15,556 nucleotides of DNA from an uncultured Chitinophagaceae bacterium (GCA_903832075.1 CAILAF010000654.1:1-15556), one strand, 5' to 3'; numbered from the stretch's first letter, positions 6,179 to 14,323 are shown. Notes: generated from the letters alone by a model not told the origin. Made by a program: numbers and translations.

Positions 6179-7411
6179 GTGAACAAACAATTATTTTTAA
6201 AAAGATATTATTTATTGCCCATTATATTAATGGTCATTTCAATTAATTCATTTGCTCAAACCACTACAGTTGATTCTTCAATTTATGATAGATTGAATTA
6301 TCTGGAAGAACAAATGAATTATCATAAATCAGGTGACGATCATTTTATGGTTGTTGGTTTAACCACTTTCGGTTTTATCAGTCAAAAAAGTACCAACACT
6401 TTGAGTGGTGTTTCTACTGTATCAAAATCGAACAGCTTAGCCGATGCCGACAGATATGAATTTAGCCCAATGATGTTATGGCGTCATGGAAAAAAATTCT
6501 TAATGGAATTTGAACCTTCTTTTGCAAATAACAGTGTTGGTGTTAACTGGGCTGATATTTCTTATTTCGCTTTACCTAATGTTATTATAAGAGCCGGCTA
6601 TTTTGTTTTACCCTTTGGAACTTATTCGAAAAAACAAGCAGCAGGTTGGATTAATAAATTAGCAACCGATCCGATGGGAATTGCCGATGCTCCTTCAGCC
6701 GATTATGGTGTTGAAGTTGAAGGTGGATTAGCTTTAGGCAGCGGAAAATTAAATTACGATTTTGCATTAACCAACGGATTGCAATTAAATAATGATGGTA
6801 CATTAACTACAGGTAATATAGTTTCTGCCAACAATGGTAAAACGTTTACAGGAAGAGTAGGCATTTTACCTTTTTCAAATTCGTCATTAGAACTTGGAGC
6901 TTCGGGAATGTTTGGTAACTGTGGTACACCGGGAACATTTTCAGAAAATGTAAAAGCGAAATTGTATGCTTTTGATTTGAATTTTGTAAAAACATTTGTA
7001 CCTGTTTTAGTGAACATTAAAGCACAGTATAATATTGTTGATGTAGGTAATGCAACCTATTCTTATACCGATCCTAACAATCCTTCTAACCCGCCTGTTT
7101 CTTATACCTTTAATAACCACAGCACATCTAGTTTTGTTCAATGTGCCATTAGACCAACAGGTATTCAGTCATTACACAATTTAGAACTTGCCAGCAGATA
7201 TAATACTTATTCAACACCTGCTAACTCTACATGGGGAAGTGATCAACATTCATTTACTCTTGGATTAGATTATTGGTTAAGTTGGAGAGCTGTTTTAAAA
7301 TGCACTTACGAATGGTATACCGGAAACAGTACTGCCAGTCAGATATTAAATGCATATACAGGTCAAACAACTAACAATACATTGTATTTACAATTTTCTA
7401 TTCAACTTTAA
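6179..7411 (+). CDS. Outer-membrane beta-barrel porin (OprO/OprP-like)
   Basis: A 410-residue protein with a GTG start, signal peptide ending near SFAQ (24-27), and then a mature region built of short alternating amphipathic beta-strands ending in YLQFSIQL, consistent with an outer-membrane barrel. The segment after the signal (YDRLNYLEEQMNYHK, 36-50) looks like the short coiled coil of trimeric porins. The stretch with FSPMMLWRH, LMEFEP, YFALPN, RAGYFVLPFG and the later YGVEVEG resembles the phosphate-selective porin O/P family, though the substrate cannot be read from sequence: many Bacteroidetes proteins carry this label without phosphate specificity. It sits between two monoheme cytochrome genes (57 bp after the first, 10 bp before the second), so it is surely cotranscribed with them. 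I saw no haem-binding motif within the porin itself. Confidence 0.85.
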   Translation: MNKQLFLKRYYLLPIILMVISINSFAQTTTVDSSIYDRLNYLEEQMNYHKSGDDHFMVVGLTTFGFISQKSTNTLSGVSTVSKSNSLADADRYEFSPMMLWRHGKKFLMEFEPSFANNSVGVNWADISYFALPNVIIRAGYFVLPFGTYSKKQAAGWINKLATDPMGIADAPSADYGVEVEGGLALGSGKLNYDFALTNGLQLNNDGTLTTGNIVSANNGKTFTGRVGILPFSNSSLELGASGMFGNCGTPGTFSENVKAKLYAFDLNFVKTFVPVLVNIKAQYNIVDVGNATYSYTDPNNPSNPPVSYTFNNHSTSSFVQCAIRPTGIQSLHNLELASRYNTYSTPANSTWGSDQHSFTLGLDYWLSWRAVLKCTYEWYTGNSTASQILNAYTGQTTNNTLYLQFSIQL

Positions 7412-7421
7412 AACTATTGTC

Positions 7422-7706
7422 ATGAAAAAAAATATTTCAATTAAAATATTCTCTGTCGGAATAGCTTTATTTGTTGGATTGTTTACAATTGTTTTTATGA
7501 ATAGTTGCGCTCCTACAAAAGCTGTTGCTGCTAAAACCGGTGTTCAATTATGGAGTGAGAATTGTCAACGTTGTCATAACACTCCATCACCAACAACTTT
7601 CTCTCCTGAAATTTGGGAAACAGTTGGTATGCACATGCAAACAAGAGCATTGCTTACTGAAGCTGAAAGAGAAAAAATTGTAGAGTTCTTAAAATCAAGT
7701 AGATAA
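7422..7706 (+). CDS. Small monoheme cytochrome c lipoprotein
   Basis: A 94-residue protein. A hydrophobic signal (about 9-26) ends in FMNSC, a relaxed lipobox as often seen in Bacteroidetes, so Cys29 is probably lipid-modified and the protein anchored to a membrane facing the periplasm or surface. A single haem site, CQRCH, lies at 48-52. The rest, with SPEIWETVGMHMQTR and a final TEAEREKIVEFLKS helix, is a minimal class I cytochrome; Met70 or Met72 could be the distal ligand. The start is the ATG at 7422, 10 bp after the porin stop; a longer in-frame reading upstream overlaps the porin and lacks a signal. As last gene of the operon it is followed by a strong hairpin terminator. Together with the porin it suggests electron transfer at or across the outer membrane, but this is inference. 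Confidence 0.87.
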   Translation: MKKNISIKIFSVGIALFVGLFTIVFMNSCAPTKAVAAKTGVQLWSENCQRCHNTPSPTTFSPEIWETVGMHMQTRALLTEAEREKIVEFLKSSR

Positions 7707-7760
7707 TATTTAAAGAATAAAATTCAATATGAATTGATTGGATTTAAGAAGAACCAATAA

Positions 7761-7793
7761 AAAAAGGAGATAGAAAAATTCTATCTCCTTTTT
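7761..7793. terminator. Strong bidirectional terminator after the cytochrome operon
   Basis: A 15-bp perfect stem, AAAAAGGAGATAGAA (7761-7775) with TTCTATCTCCTTTTT (7779-7793), has an AAA loop. T-runs follow the hairpin on both strands, so it can stop the operon from the left and the convergent SPFH gene (ending at 7810) from the right. Confidence 0.92.
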
Positions 7794-7809
7794 ATTTTAT
7801 TATACTTAC

Positions 7810-8742
7810 TTATTTTGCATTGGCTTCTTTCAATTTCATCATGGCAATAATTTGACGCATATTATTTTCCAGTCCTTCCGGACTTCCATCTAAGAAAATC
7901 ACATTCCCTTTTACAAATTCATCAAAGTTTTTAATTGCTTCTGTCCACATGATGAACAAAATAACATTAGTATCTAATTTAGCTTCTTTCATTTGTTCTG
8001 CAGCCTGGCTCATACCTTTAGCTACTTCTTCTCTAAACAAAGCAACCCCTTGTCCGCGTAATCTTGCAGCTTCTTTTTCTGCTTCAGCAGAAATTTTAAT
8101 AGCGTTACCTTCTGCTTCGGCACCTTTTGTTTTAGTAATTAATAAAGCCTGACCTTCATTTTCAGCCGCAGCTTTTAAATTATTACTTGCTACCACTCTG
8201 CTCATACTTTCCATAATCACCTGATCAAAAGTGATATCATTAATTTGTAAGTCTTGCAAATGATAACCCCAGCTTTCTAATGAAATATCAATTTGCCCTT
8301 TTACAAATTCAACTAATTCTCTTCTTAACAATAAAATCTCAGCTTGCTTTTTTGTTGCTACAAATCCACGAATACTTCCTTCAACTGTTCTTATTAAAGC
8401 CTGCATCAAATCTTTATCGCTAATAAATTTAAAAGCAACATTCTTAATTGTTTCCTCTTCCTGATTAATTACAGAATACAATAACATACTTTTAAAATAC
8501 ACATTCGCCTGATCCAATGTAACAGCCTGAAACTCCAACTCGACCGAACGATTTTGAATACTTACAGTTTTATATACTTGTTCAACAACAGGAATTTTAA
8601 AATTTAATCCCGGCCGAAGAACACGTTGATACTTTCCAAACATGGTTATAACAGCAATGGTACCCTGATTAACAGTAACCAATCCGCTGAAAATAATAAA
8701 GGCGAGTATTAATACCCACCAAAAATGTGCAAGAATTTCCAT
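7810..8742 (-). CDS. SPFH/band 7 (stomatin/prohibitin-like) membrane protein
   Basis: A 310-residue protein anchored by one N-terminal membrane segment (about 7-24), with the rest forming an SPFH domain and a coiled coil. After the anchor come VNQGTIAVITMFGKYQRVLRPG (24-45), the hallmark opening of stomatin/HflK/HflC-like proteins, and IQNRSVELE (62-70) with the typical TLDQANVYFKSMLLYSV strand. Residues 185-250 are rich in Ala, Glu and Lys and form the long helix (AEAEKEAARLRGQG) seen in family members. Such proteins assemble large oligomers in membrane microdomains and often regulate proteases or organise membranes. The NfeD partner gene that often accompanies slipins is not adjacent, and the HflK/HflC pair is not present, so the specific subfamily is open. 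The ATG ending at 8742 directly precedes the membrane anchor. Upstream is a 141-bp divergent region with the GT87-like gene. Confidence 0.9.
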   Translation of the reverse strand: MEILAHFWWVLILAFIIFSGLVTVNQGTIAVITMFGKYQRVLRPGLNFKIPVVEQVYKTVSIQNRSVELEFQAVTLDQANVYFKSMLLYSVINQEEETIKNVAFKFISDKDLMQALIRTVEGSIRGFVATKKQAEILLLRRELVEFVKGQIDISLESWGYHLQDLQINDITFDQVIMESMSRVVASNNLKAAAENEGQALLITKTKGAEAEGNAIKISAEAEKEAARLRGQGVALFREEVAKGMSQAAEQMKEAKLDTNVILFIMWTEAIKNFDEFVKGNVIFLDGSPEGLENNMRQIIAMMKLKEANAK

Positions 8743-8836
8743 AACAATAAAATTTGATGTAATGTACGTAAAGAAATAATAATATTTTCATTTTTATATA
8801 GTTACATAAATATTTTTTTATTTCACTCAGCAGATG

Positions 8837-8848
8837 AATGAATTCATT
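8837..8848. repeat. Short palindrome in the divergent region 8743-8883
   Basis: AATGAATTCATT is a perfect 12-bp palindrome 36 bp before the start of the GT87-like gene. It could be an operator for either divergent gene, but no clear Bacteroidetes promoter was found nearby, and the AT-rich context makes chance likely. Confidence 0.25.
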
Positions 8849-8883
8849 TAATTTTAAAACCCATTCAAACTTAATTCTATTTA

Positions 8884-10089
8884 ATGAAATGGCCTTTTGC
8901 AAATAATATCATTAACAACATACTGAGAAACACTAAGGTTGTTTTTATAATTTATGTAATTGTTGCCATTGCTATAAGTATTCAATTATTTAGCTTAAGC
9001 AGCAAAGATATATTGCCCAATCACCAAGTTTATACAGAATATAATAATTATATAATCTTCAAGCAATCTCATTTTCATTTACTAGAAAACAAAGACCTCT
9101 ACAAACTATATTTAGATGAATGCTGGGATTATTACAAATACAGTCCGGCTTTTTCTTTGCTTTTTGGAGTGTTTGCTTATTTCCCCGATATCATTGGATT
9201 GATTTTATGGAATCTTGCAAATGCCTTATTGCTTTTTCTATCAATCAGATATTTGACTCAGTTCAGCAATCAAAAAAGAAATGCCATTTTATTTTTTGTA
9301 TTGATTGAACTTATCACTTCATTACAAAATTCACAAAGCAATGGCTTAATGGCCGCATTGATCATTTTCACCTTTGGCTTTTTAGAGAATAAAAAATATG
9401 CTTGGGCAACCCTTTGTATTGTATTCAGCATTTTTATAAAAATATTCGGAGTAGTAGCTTTTGTATTATTTATATTTTATCCTGATAAATGGAAATTGAT
9501 TTTGTATTCTCTTTTTTGGACATTGTTCTTTTTCTTTATTCCATTATTGGTCGTCAATCATCATCAATTATATTTTCTTTATGAAAGATGGTGGATATTA
9601 TTGGGACAGGATCATGCTGTATCGAATGGATTATCGGTAATGAACTGGCTGATCATCTGGTTTAATATAACTATCAAAAAAAATATCGTTCTGCTAACCG
9701 GATTAATCATTTTCTTATTGCCTTTACTTCGAATCAAACAATATAAATACTTTCAATTCAGATTAATGTTACTGGCTTCGATATTAATATGGACAGTGAT
9801 ATTTAATCATAAAGCAGAATCGCCCACATTCATCATCGCAATTTGCGGTATTGCTATTTGGTATTTTTCCAAACAAAGAAATTGGCCGGATACTATTTTA
9901 GTGATAACAGCATTTATATTTACTTCAATGTCAGTTACAGATATTTTCCCACCATTTGTACGAAACCATTATTTTATTCCTTTTGTAATTAAAGTTGCTC
10001 CCTGCATTTTTATTTGGATAAAAATTATGTATGAATTATTGTTTGAAGACTATAATAAACAAAAAATAAATTCAGTTGCATCATTATGA
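8884..10089 (+). CDS. DUF2029/GT87-like polytopic membrane protein, putative glycosyltransferase
   Basis: A 401-residue inner-membrane protein with about nine to eleven hydrophobic segments. Features of the GT87 family, which uses polyprenyl-phosphate sugars to add hexoses on the outer face of the membrane, are visible: the long loop after the first membrane helix ends in YYKYSPAF (83-90), next to the second helix, and SLQNSQSNGL (146-155) resembles the conserved Q-x-N region. NHKAESPTFIIAI (308-320) is also a pattern I associate with Bacteroidetes DUF2029 proteins. The donor, acceptor and pathway cannot be told; no other glycan genes are nearby. The start codon precedes a short basic stretch and the first helix. 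The last six bases overlap the end of the convergent pepT gene, leaving no room for a terminator between them. Confidence 0.75.
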   Translation: MKWPFANNIINNILRNTKVVFIIYVIVAIAISIQLFSLSSKDILPNHQVYTEYNNYIIFKQSHFHLLENKDLYKLYLDECWDYYKYSPAFSLLFGVFAYFPDIIGLILWNLANALLLFLSIRYLTQFSNQKRNAILFFVLIELITSLQNSQSNGLMAALIIFTFGFLENKKYAWATLCIVFSIFIKIFGVVAFVLFIFYPDKWKLILYSLFWTLFFFFIPLLVVNHHQLYFLYERWWILLGQDHAVSNGLSVMNWLIIWFNITIKKNIVLLTGLIIFLLPLLRIKQYKYFQFRLMLLASILIWTVIFNHKAESPTFIIAICGIAIWYFSKQRNWPDTILVITAFIFTSMSVTDIFPPFVRNHYFIPFVIKVAPCIFIWIKIMYELLFEDYNKQKINSVASL

Positions 10090-11331
10090 TTTCTCTTCCC
10101 AAACTTGAACCAAATTAATTAATACTTCAACAGATTTTTCCATATCCTTTACACCGATCCATTCTAATTTACTATGTATGGCTTGCATACCGGTAAAAAT
10201 ATTTGGACAAGGTAAACCCATAAAACTTAAACGACTTCCATCTGTGCCACCACGTATTGGTTCTTTCACAACAGTCAATCCTGCTCTTTCATAAGCCAGT
10301 TTTGCAAATGCCACCACTTCAGGGTATTGGTCAATAATTTCTTTCATGTTACGATATTGTTCCTGTACTTCAAATTCAAAACTTGCATTCGGATATTTTG
10401 ATAAAACATTTGAAACAATATTTTTCAATCTTGTTTCATGCATTTTTAAATTAGTAGTAATAAAATCGCGAACAATAAATTCAATCGTTGCTTTTTCTGC
10501 AATGCCTTCAATTCTTAAAGGATGAACAAAACCTTCACGATGAGAAGTTGTTTCCGGACTAAATTCATTCTTTGGTAATTCTGCTAAAATTTCTCCGGCA
10601 ATTTTTAAAGCATTCACTAATTTATTTTTCGCATAACCCGGATGCGCACTCACACCATGAATCTTTATCATTACCCCATCAGCGCTAAATGTTTCATCTT
10701 CCAATGTTCCAATTTCGCCACCATCCAAAGTGTAAGCAAAGTCGGCACCTAATTTTTTTAAATCCAATTTTGCAGTTCCTCTACCAACTTCTTCATCTGG
10801 GGTAAATAAAATTTTAATGTTTCCATGTTTTATTTCGGGATGAAGAATGAAATAATTTGCCATATCCATAATTATGGCAACACCACTTTTATCATCTGCT
10901 CCCAATAAAGTATTTCCACTTGCAGTGATAATGGAAGAACCAATATGTTCTTTTAAATAAGGATAATCTTTTACACGTAATACTTGTGAAACATCATCAG
11001 GCAAAATAATATCTTCTCCTTTATAATCCTTATGGAGCAATGGTTTTACGTTAGTACCGCTACAATCGGGTGCTGTATCAACATGACTGCAAAAACAAAT
11101 TGATGGAATTTTTTTATTTGAATTAGATGAAATAGTAGCATATACATAACCATATTCATCAGTTTCAAAAGCAGTAACTCCTATCGCTGTTAATTCATCA
11201 ACCAATAAAACAGATAATGTTTTTTGTTTTTCTGTTGAAGGAAAAGAATTGCTTTGCGGATCGCTTTGTGTATCTATTTGAACATAACGCATAAACCGTT
11301 CTGCAACTGTGAATTTGTAATTCTCAATCAT
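10084..11331 (-). CDS. pepT: Peptidase T (tripeptide aminopeptidase, M20B family)
   Basis: A 415-residue cytoplasmic zinc exopeptidase that releases the N-terminal residue from tripeptides; E. coli PepT is 408. All metal-site and catalytic residues of the family are recognisable: His83 and Asp85 in SHVDTAPD, Asp146 in GADDKSG, Glu180-Glu181 in PDEEVGRG, Asp203 in LDGGEIG and His386 in AIHSKLEW. The dimerisation insert lies between (about 215-330), with HGVSAHPGYAKNKLVNA. The N-terminal ERFMRYVQIDTQS and PSTE match PepT. The ATG ending at 11331 is preferred over an in-frame TTG seven codons upstream. The gene begins only 32 bp from the divergent CPBP gene and its 3' end overlaps the GT87-like gene by 6 bp, so it is packed tightly on both sides; its own promoter must lie inside the neighbouring coding sequence. 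Confidence 0.95.
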   Translation of the reverse strand: MIENYKFTVAERFMRYVQIDTQSDPQSNSFPSTEKQKTLSVLLVDELTAIGVTAFETDEYGYVYATISSNSNKKIPSICFCSHVDTAPDCSGTNVKPLLHKDYKGEDIILPDDVSQVLRVKDYPYLKEHIGSSIITASGNTLLGADDKSGVAIIMDMANYFILHPEIKHGNIKILFTPDEEVGRGTAKLDLKKLGADFAYTLDGGEIGTLEDETFSADGVMIKIHGVSAHPGYAKNKLVNALKIAGEILAELPKNEFSPETTSHREGFVHPLRIEGIAEKATIEFIVRDFITTNLKMHETRLKNIVSNVLSKYPNASFEFEVQEQYRNMKEIIDQYPEVVAFAKLAYERAGLTVVKEPIRGGTDGSRLSFMGLPCPNIFTGMQAIHSKLEWIGVKDMEKSVEVLINLVQVWEEKS

Positions 11332-11344
11332 CCATGTTAATTTG
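11314..11344 (+). promoter_or_regulatory. Candidate promoter for the CPBP protease gene, inside pepT
   Basis: TTTG (11314-11317) and TTAATTTG (11337-11344) are separated by 19 bp, the preferred Bacteroidetes spacing; the -7 element differs from TAnnTTTG at one fixed base. The -33 element lies within the first codons of the opposing pepT. Transcription would begin some 13-16 nt before the ATG at 11364. Confidence 0.45.
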
Positions 11345-11363
11345 TGCAGCAAGATAAATAAAG

Positions 11364-12284
11364 ATGATGGAGAAAAAACCTTTAATAGCCTATGGATGGT
11401 TAAGAGCCCTTTTGTATATAGTTATTGGAATACCATTAGGTATTAGCTTATCATTTGGTACTGATTTATTGATTAATGGTAGTTATACTACCGATAAAGG
11501 CAATGTAGTTGTTCCCATATTTACTTTCTTACAACAATATATTTTATTCAATTACGGATTAATATTAGTTGTATTTTTTTTTAGAAAAGTTATTGATAAA
11601 AGAACAATTTATTCTTTAGGCTTTGAATGGAATGGACATAGAACAAATGCTTGGACAGGCTTTTTCACTGCAATGATGATATTGTTTGTTGGTTCACTAA
11701 TTTTAGTTTCAACAAAGCATTTATATTTCACCAATGCATTCTTCAATATCTATTATTTTTTAACCGCAATTGGATTATATATCATTGTTGCTTTTGTTGA
11801 AGAAATAATTTTTCGTGGCTATATACTCAACAATTTAATGCAAAGCATGAATAAATGGTGGGCATTAATTATTTCATCTTTAATATTTGCTGCAACTCAT
11901 TTAGGAAATGACAATGTTCAAGTGTTGAGCATTGTAAATATTTTTGTTGCAGGATTATTGTTAGGAATTAATTATATCTATACACATAATTTATGGTTTG
12001 GAATTTTTATGCATTTTGGTTGGAACTTTTTTCAGGGCTCTGTTTTAGGATATAATGTAAGTGGCATTGGCATTGAACCGGGAAGCAGTATTATGCAGCA
12101 AAGCATTAATGGGCCTGAATTCTTAACTGGTGGTAAATTTGGATTTGAAGGTTCAATTATTTGTCCTGCATTATTACTAATCATGTTGTTTGTTTTTATT
12201 TTGGAATATGAACGAAAGAAGAAAAGAGCAGAACATGATGCTGAATATTTAAGAGAAATGAAAGAACTGCACGAAATAGAATAA
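11364..12284 (+). CDS. CPBP-family intramembrane metalloprotease (CAAX/Rce1-like)
   Basis: A 306-residue membrane protein with about seven to eight hydrophobic segments. The three family motifs are present: Glu146-Glu147 and Arg151 in VEEIIFRGYIL (EExxxR), His179 in FAATHLGN, and His217 with Asn221 in FMHFGWNFFQG. In Rce1-type proteases these residues bind the metal and cleave substrates within the membrane. Bacterial members have varied roles, among them processing of peptides, immunity to bacteriocins and envelope stress; the substrate here is unknown and no peptide or bacteriocin gene is next to it. The C-terminus (about 281-306) is a charged helical tail in the cytoplasm. ATG ATG at the start leaves a one-codon ambiguity. 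A hairpin terminator follows the stop directly. Confidence 0.9.
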   Translation: MMEKKPLIAYGWLRALLYIVIGIPLGISLSFGTDLLINGSYTTDKGNVVVPIFTFLQQYILFNYGLILVVFFFRKVIDKRTIYSLGFEWNGHRTNAWTGFFTAMMILFVGSLILVSTKHLYFTNAFFNIYYFLTAIGLYIIVAFVEEIIFRGYILNNLMQSMNKWWALIISSLIFAATHLGNDNVQVLSIVNIFVAGLLLGINYIYTHNLWFGIFMHFGWNFFQGSVLGYNVSGIGIEPGSSIMQQSINGPEFLTGGKFGFEGSIICPALLLIMLFVFILEYERKKKRAEHDAEYLREMKELHEIE

Positions 12285-12287
12285 AAA

Positions 12288-12315
12288 AATGTCTGATGAA
12301 AAATCATCAGACATT
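12288..12315. terminator. Bidirectional terminator between the CPBP and FKBP genes
   Basis: A 12-bp perfect stem, AATGTCTGATGA (12288-12299) with TCATCAGACATT (12304-12315), has an AAAA loop. CTTTTT follows on the + strand and a run of seven T on the - strand, so both convergent genes can be terminated. The stem begins 3 bp after the CPBP stop codon. Confidence 0.9.
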
Positions 12316-12335
12316 CTTTTTAAATTGTAACTTAA

Positions 12336-12791
12336 TTAAGGCATAATAATTAAAGGACTTGCTCCCTTAATTTCTACTAATTCTAAATCAAAAATCAAAT
12401 CTTCACCGGCCAGAGGATGATTTGCATCTAAAATCACTACTTCATCTTTTACTTCTACAATCACTACCGGAAATTGCTGACCTGATCCATTATGCATATT
12501 TAATTGCATTCCAACTTCAGGTACCATATCAGCAGGAAATTTATCTTTTGGAAATTCCATAACCATTTCTTCATTCTTAACACCATACGCTTGCAAAGCA
12601 GGTATATGAATTGTTTTCTTTTCACCGGTTTGCATTCCGGTAACACCATTATCAAATCCTTCAATTACCATTCCACCACCTACTTTAAACTCAAGCGGTT
12701 CACGGCCTTCAGAAGAATCGAAAGTTGTACCATCTACTAATTTTCCATGATAATGCACTTTCACAGTATCACCTTTTTTAACTTGTTGCAT
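12336..12791 (-). CDS. FKBP-type peptidyl-prolyl cis-trans isomerase (SlyD/FkpB-like)
   Basis: A 151-residue cytoplasmic prolyl isomerase and probable chaperone. The N-terminal FKBP half is clear: VKVHYHGKLVDGTTFDSS (10-27), the GGGMVIEGFDNGVTGMQTGEKK segment (38-59), and IPALQAYG (63-70). About 60 residues between this and the C-terminal strand form the IF domain that distinguishes SlyD-like proteins from single-domain FKBPs. DANHPLAGEDLIFDLELVEI (122-141) is the usual end of this class. The metal-binding His/Cys-rich tail of E. coli SlyD is absent, so the protein stops near the length of FkpB (149). No signal peptide is seen. The start matches the family. It is divergent from the NamZ gene across 210 bp. 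Confidence 0.93.
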   Translation of the reverse strand: MQQVKKGDTVKVHYHGKLVDGTTFDSSEGREPLEFKVGGGMVIEGFDNGVTGMQTGEKKTIHIPALQAYGVKNEEMVMEFPKDKFPADMVPEVGMQLNMHNGSGQQFPVVIVEVKDEVVILDANHPLAGEDLIFDLELVEIKGASPLIIMP

Positions 12792-12817
12792 TGTTTATTT
12801 TTTTGTTTGATAAATTA

Positions 12818-12838
12818 ATGAATGAAATATCCATTCAT
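12818..12838. promoter_or_regulatory. Inverted repeat upstream of the FKBP gene
   Basis: ATGAATG (12818-12824) and CATTCAT (12832-12838) form a 7-bp inverted repeat with a 7-base loop, 27 bp before the FKBP start codon, in the 210-bp divergent region 12792-13001. It could be an operator; no full -7/-33 pair was found for the FKBP gene. A -7-like TAACTTTC (12976-12983) lies before the NamZ gene but lacks a -33 partner. Confidence 0.25.
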
Positions 12839-13001
12839 CACAATTGATTATTACTACTCTAAATTGTTTATCATCTTTACTTGAATATTGATAAAAGAAA
12901 AAGATAAAAAGCCAAATCAGATAGGAATTATTGGCAAAATAAACGCTTAAATTAAAACACACAATTAATTTTATTTAACTTTCAATTTTAATCTTTCTAC
13001 A

Positions 13002-14276
13002 ATGAAAAAAATAATCCTATTCGGAATGTTTGTCATTATAAGTACAGTACTTTTTTCACAAACAAAGAATAATCACTCCCGCCGTACTACTAATGCAAAA
13101 GCTATTCTTCCGGCTGCATATAGAACAGAAGCGTATGTTCCTTTGCTGAAAGGCAAGCGCATAGCCATTTTCGCTAACAATACTGCAACCATAAAATCAA
13201 CTCATTTGGTTGATACTTTATTAAAATTGGGTGTAAATATTGTAAAAGCGTTTGGCCCCGAACATGGTTTTCGCGGCAATATGGATGACGGAAAAAGAAT
13301 TGATGATTATGTTGATTCTGCAACTAATATTCCTGTAATTTCTTTATTTGGCAAAAAAAGAAAACCTACCGCCGAAGATTTGAATGATGTTGATATGATG
13401 CTGATAGATATACAAGATGTTGGTACTCGCTTTTATACTTTTATTTCTTCTGTTCAGGAATTTATGGAAGCTGCATTTGAAAATGATAAGCCATTAATTA
13501 TTTTAGACAGACCAAATCCAAATGGTTTTTATGTTGATGGTCCTGTACTCGATACTGCATTTCACAGTTTTGTTGGTATGCAACCAATTCCAACTGTTTA
13601 TGGAATGACGATTGGAGAATATGCAACTATGCTTGCAGGCGAAAAATGGCTTTCACAAAAAGCAAATGAGAAATATGAATCTTATCTCAATACAAAAAAT
13701 ATTGAGTCTCATTTTTTAGTAATAAAATGTGGAGATTACAATCATAACAGCAAATACATACTTCCCATCAAACCCTCACCCAATCTGCCTGATATGGCTT
13801 GCGTGTATTGGTATGCAAGTAATTGTTTGTTTGAAGGAACGGTATTGAGTGAAGGACGAGGAACAGATCATCCTTTCTGTATTATCGGTCATCCTTTATT
13901 ACCAAACACAATGTATTCATTTACACCAACCAGTAGATTTGGCGCAACATCACCCAAACAAAAAGATAAAGTTTGTTATGGTTGGAATTTATTTAAAAGC
14001 AATGAAGAAGTATTGCAAGAAATTAATGGACGATTACAATTAAAATATTTATTAGAGGCATATAAATTATTTCCGGATAAAGAAAATTTTTTCAACAAAG
14101 GCAGAAGCGGAAAGATTTCTGATTATGGTATTAATCGTTTAGCAGGTTCTGATCAATTAGTTAAACAAATTATAGATGGAAAAACTGAAGATGAAATTAG
14201 AGCAAGCTGGCAACCTAAATTGGATGAGTTTAAACAAATCAGAAAAAAATATTTGTTGTATCCAGATTTTGATTGA
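13002..14276 (+). CDS. namZ: Exo-beta-N-acetylmuramidase NamZ (DUF1343 family)
   Basis: A 424-residue exported enzyme that removes N-acetylmuramic acid from the non-reducing end of peptidoglycan fragments, as shown for the Bacillus and Tannerella members of this family. A signal peptide spans residues 1-20 (hydrophobic core 4-18, ending FSQ). The DUF1343 landmarks are present: KGKRIAIFANN (50-60), FGPEHGFRG (84-92, with the Glu87-His88 pair in the region proposed as catalytic), LIDIQDVGTRFYTF (134-147), ILDRPNPNG (167-175) and the later EGRGTDHPF. The product would be free MurNAc for uptake and reuse; no MurNAc transporter or kinase gene is in the window. The gene is followed by fmt after 47 bp on the same strand, and no terminator is visible between them, so read-through or cotranscription is likely. 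The start at 13002 directly precedes the signal sequence. Confidence 0.88.
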   Translation: MKKIILFGMFVIISTVLFSQTKNNHSRRTTNAKAILPAAYRTEAYVPLLKGKRIAIFANNTATIKSTHLVDTLLKLGVNIVKAFGPEHGFRGNMDDGKRIDDYVDSATNIPVISLFGKKRKPTAEDLNDVDMMLIDIQDVGTRFYTFISSVQEFMEAAFENDKPLIILDRPNPNGFYVDGPVLDTAFHSFVGMQPIPTVYGMTIGEYATMLAGEKWLSQKANEKYESYLNTKNIESHFLVIKCGDYNHNSKYILPIKPSPNLPDMACVYWYASNCLFEGTVLSEGRGTDHPFCIIGHPLLPNTMYSFTPTSRFGATSPKQKDKVCYGWNLFKSNEEVLQEINGRLQLKYLLEAYKLFPDKENFFNKGRSGKISDYGINRLAGSDQLVKQIIDGKTEDEIRASWQPKLDEFKQIRKKYLLYPDFD

Positions 14277-14323
14277 GTAATATCCATCCAATCAAAATAA
14301 ATTGGTTCTATTACTTTTGCTGC

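Noticed and set aside
6179..7411. Cyc2-type fused cytochrome-porin
   Set aside because: No CxxCH haem motif is present within the porin reading frame; the haem proteins are encoded by separate genes.
14273..14323. Longer start (TTG at 14273) for fmt
   Set aside because: It overlaps the namZ stop and adds 17 residues not found in Fmt proteins; ATG at 14324 or 14333 gives the usual N-terminus.
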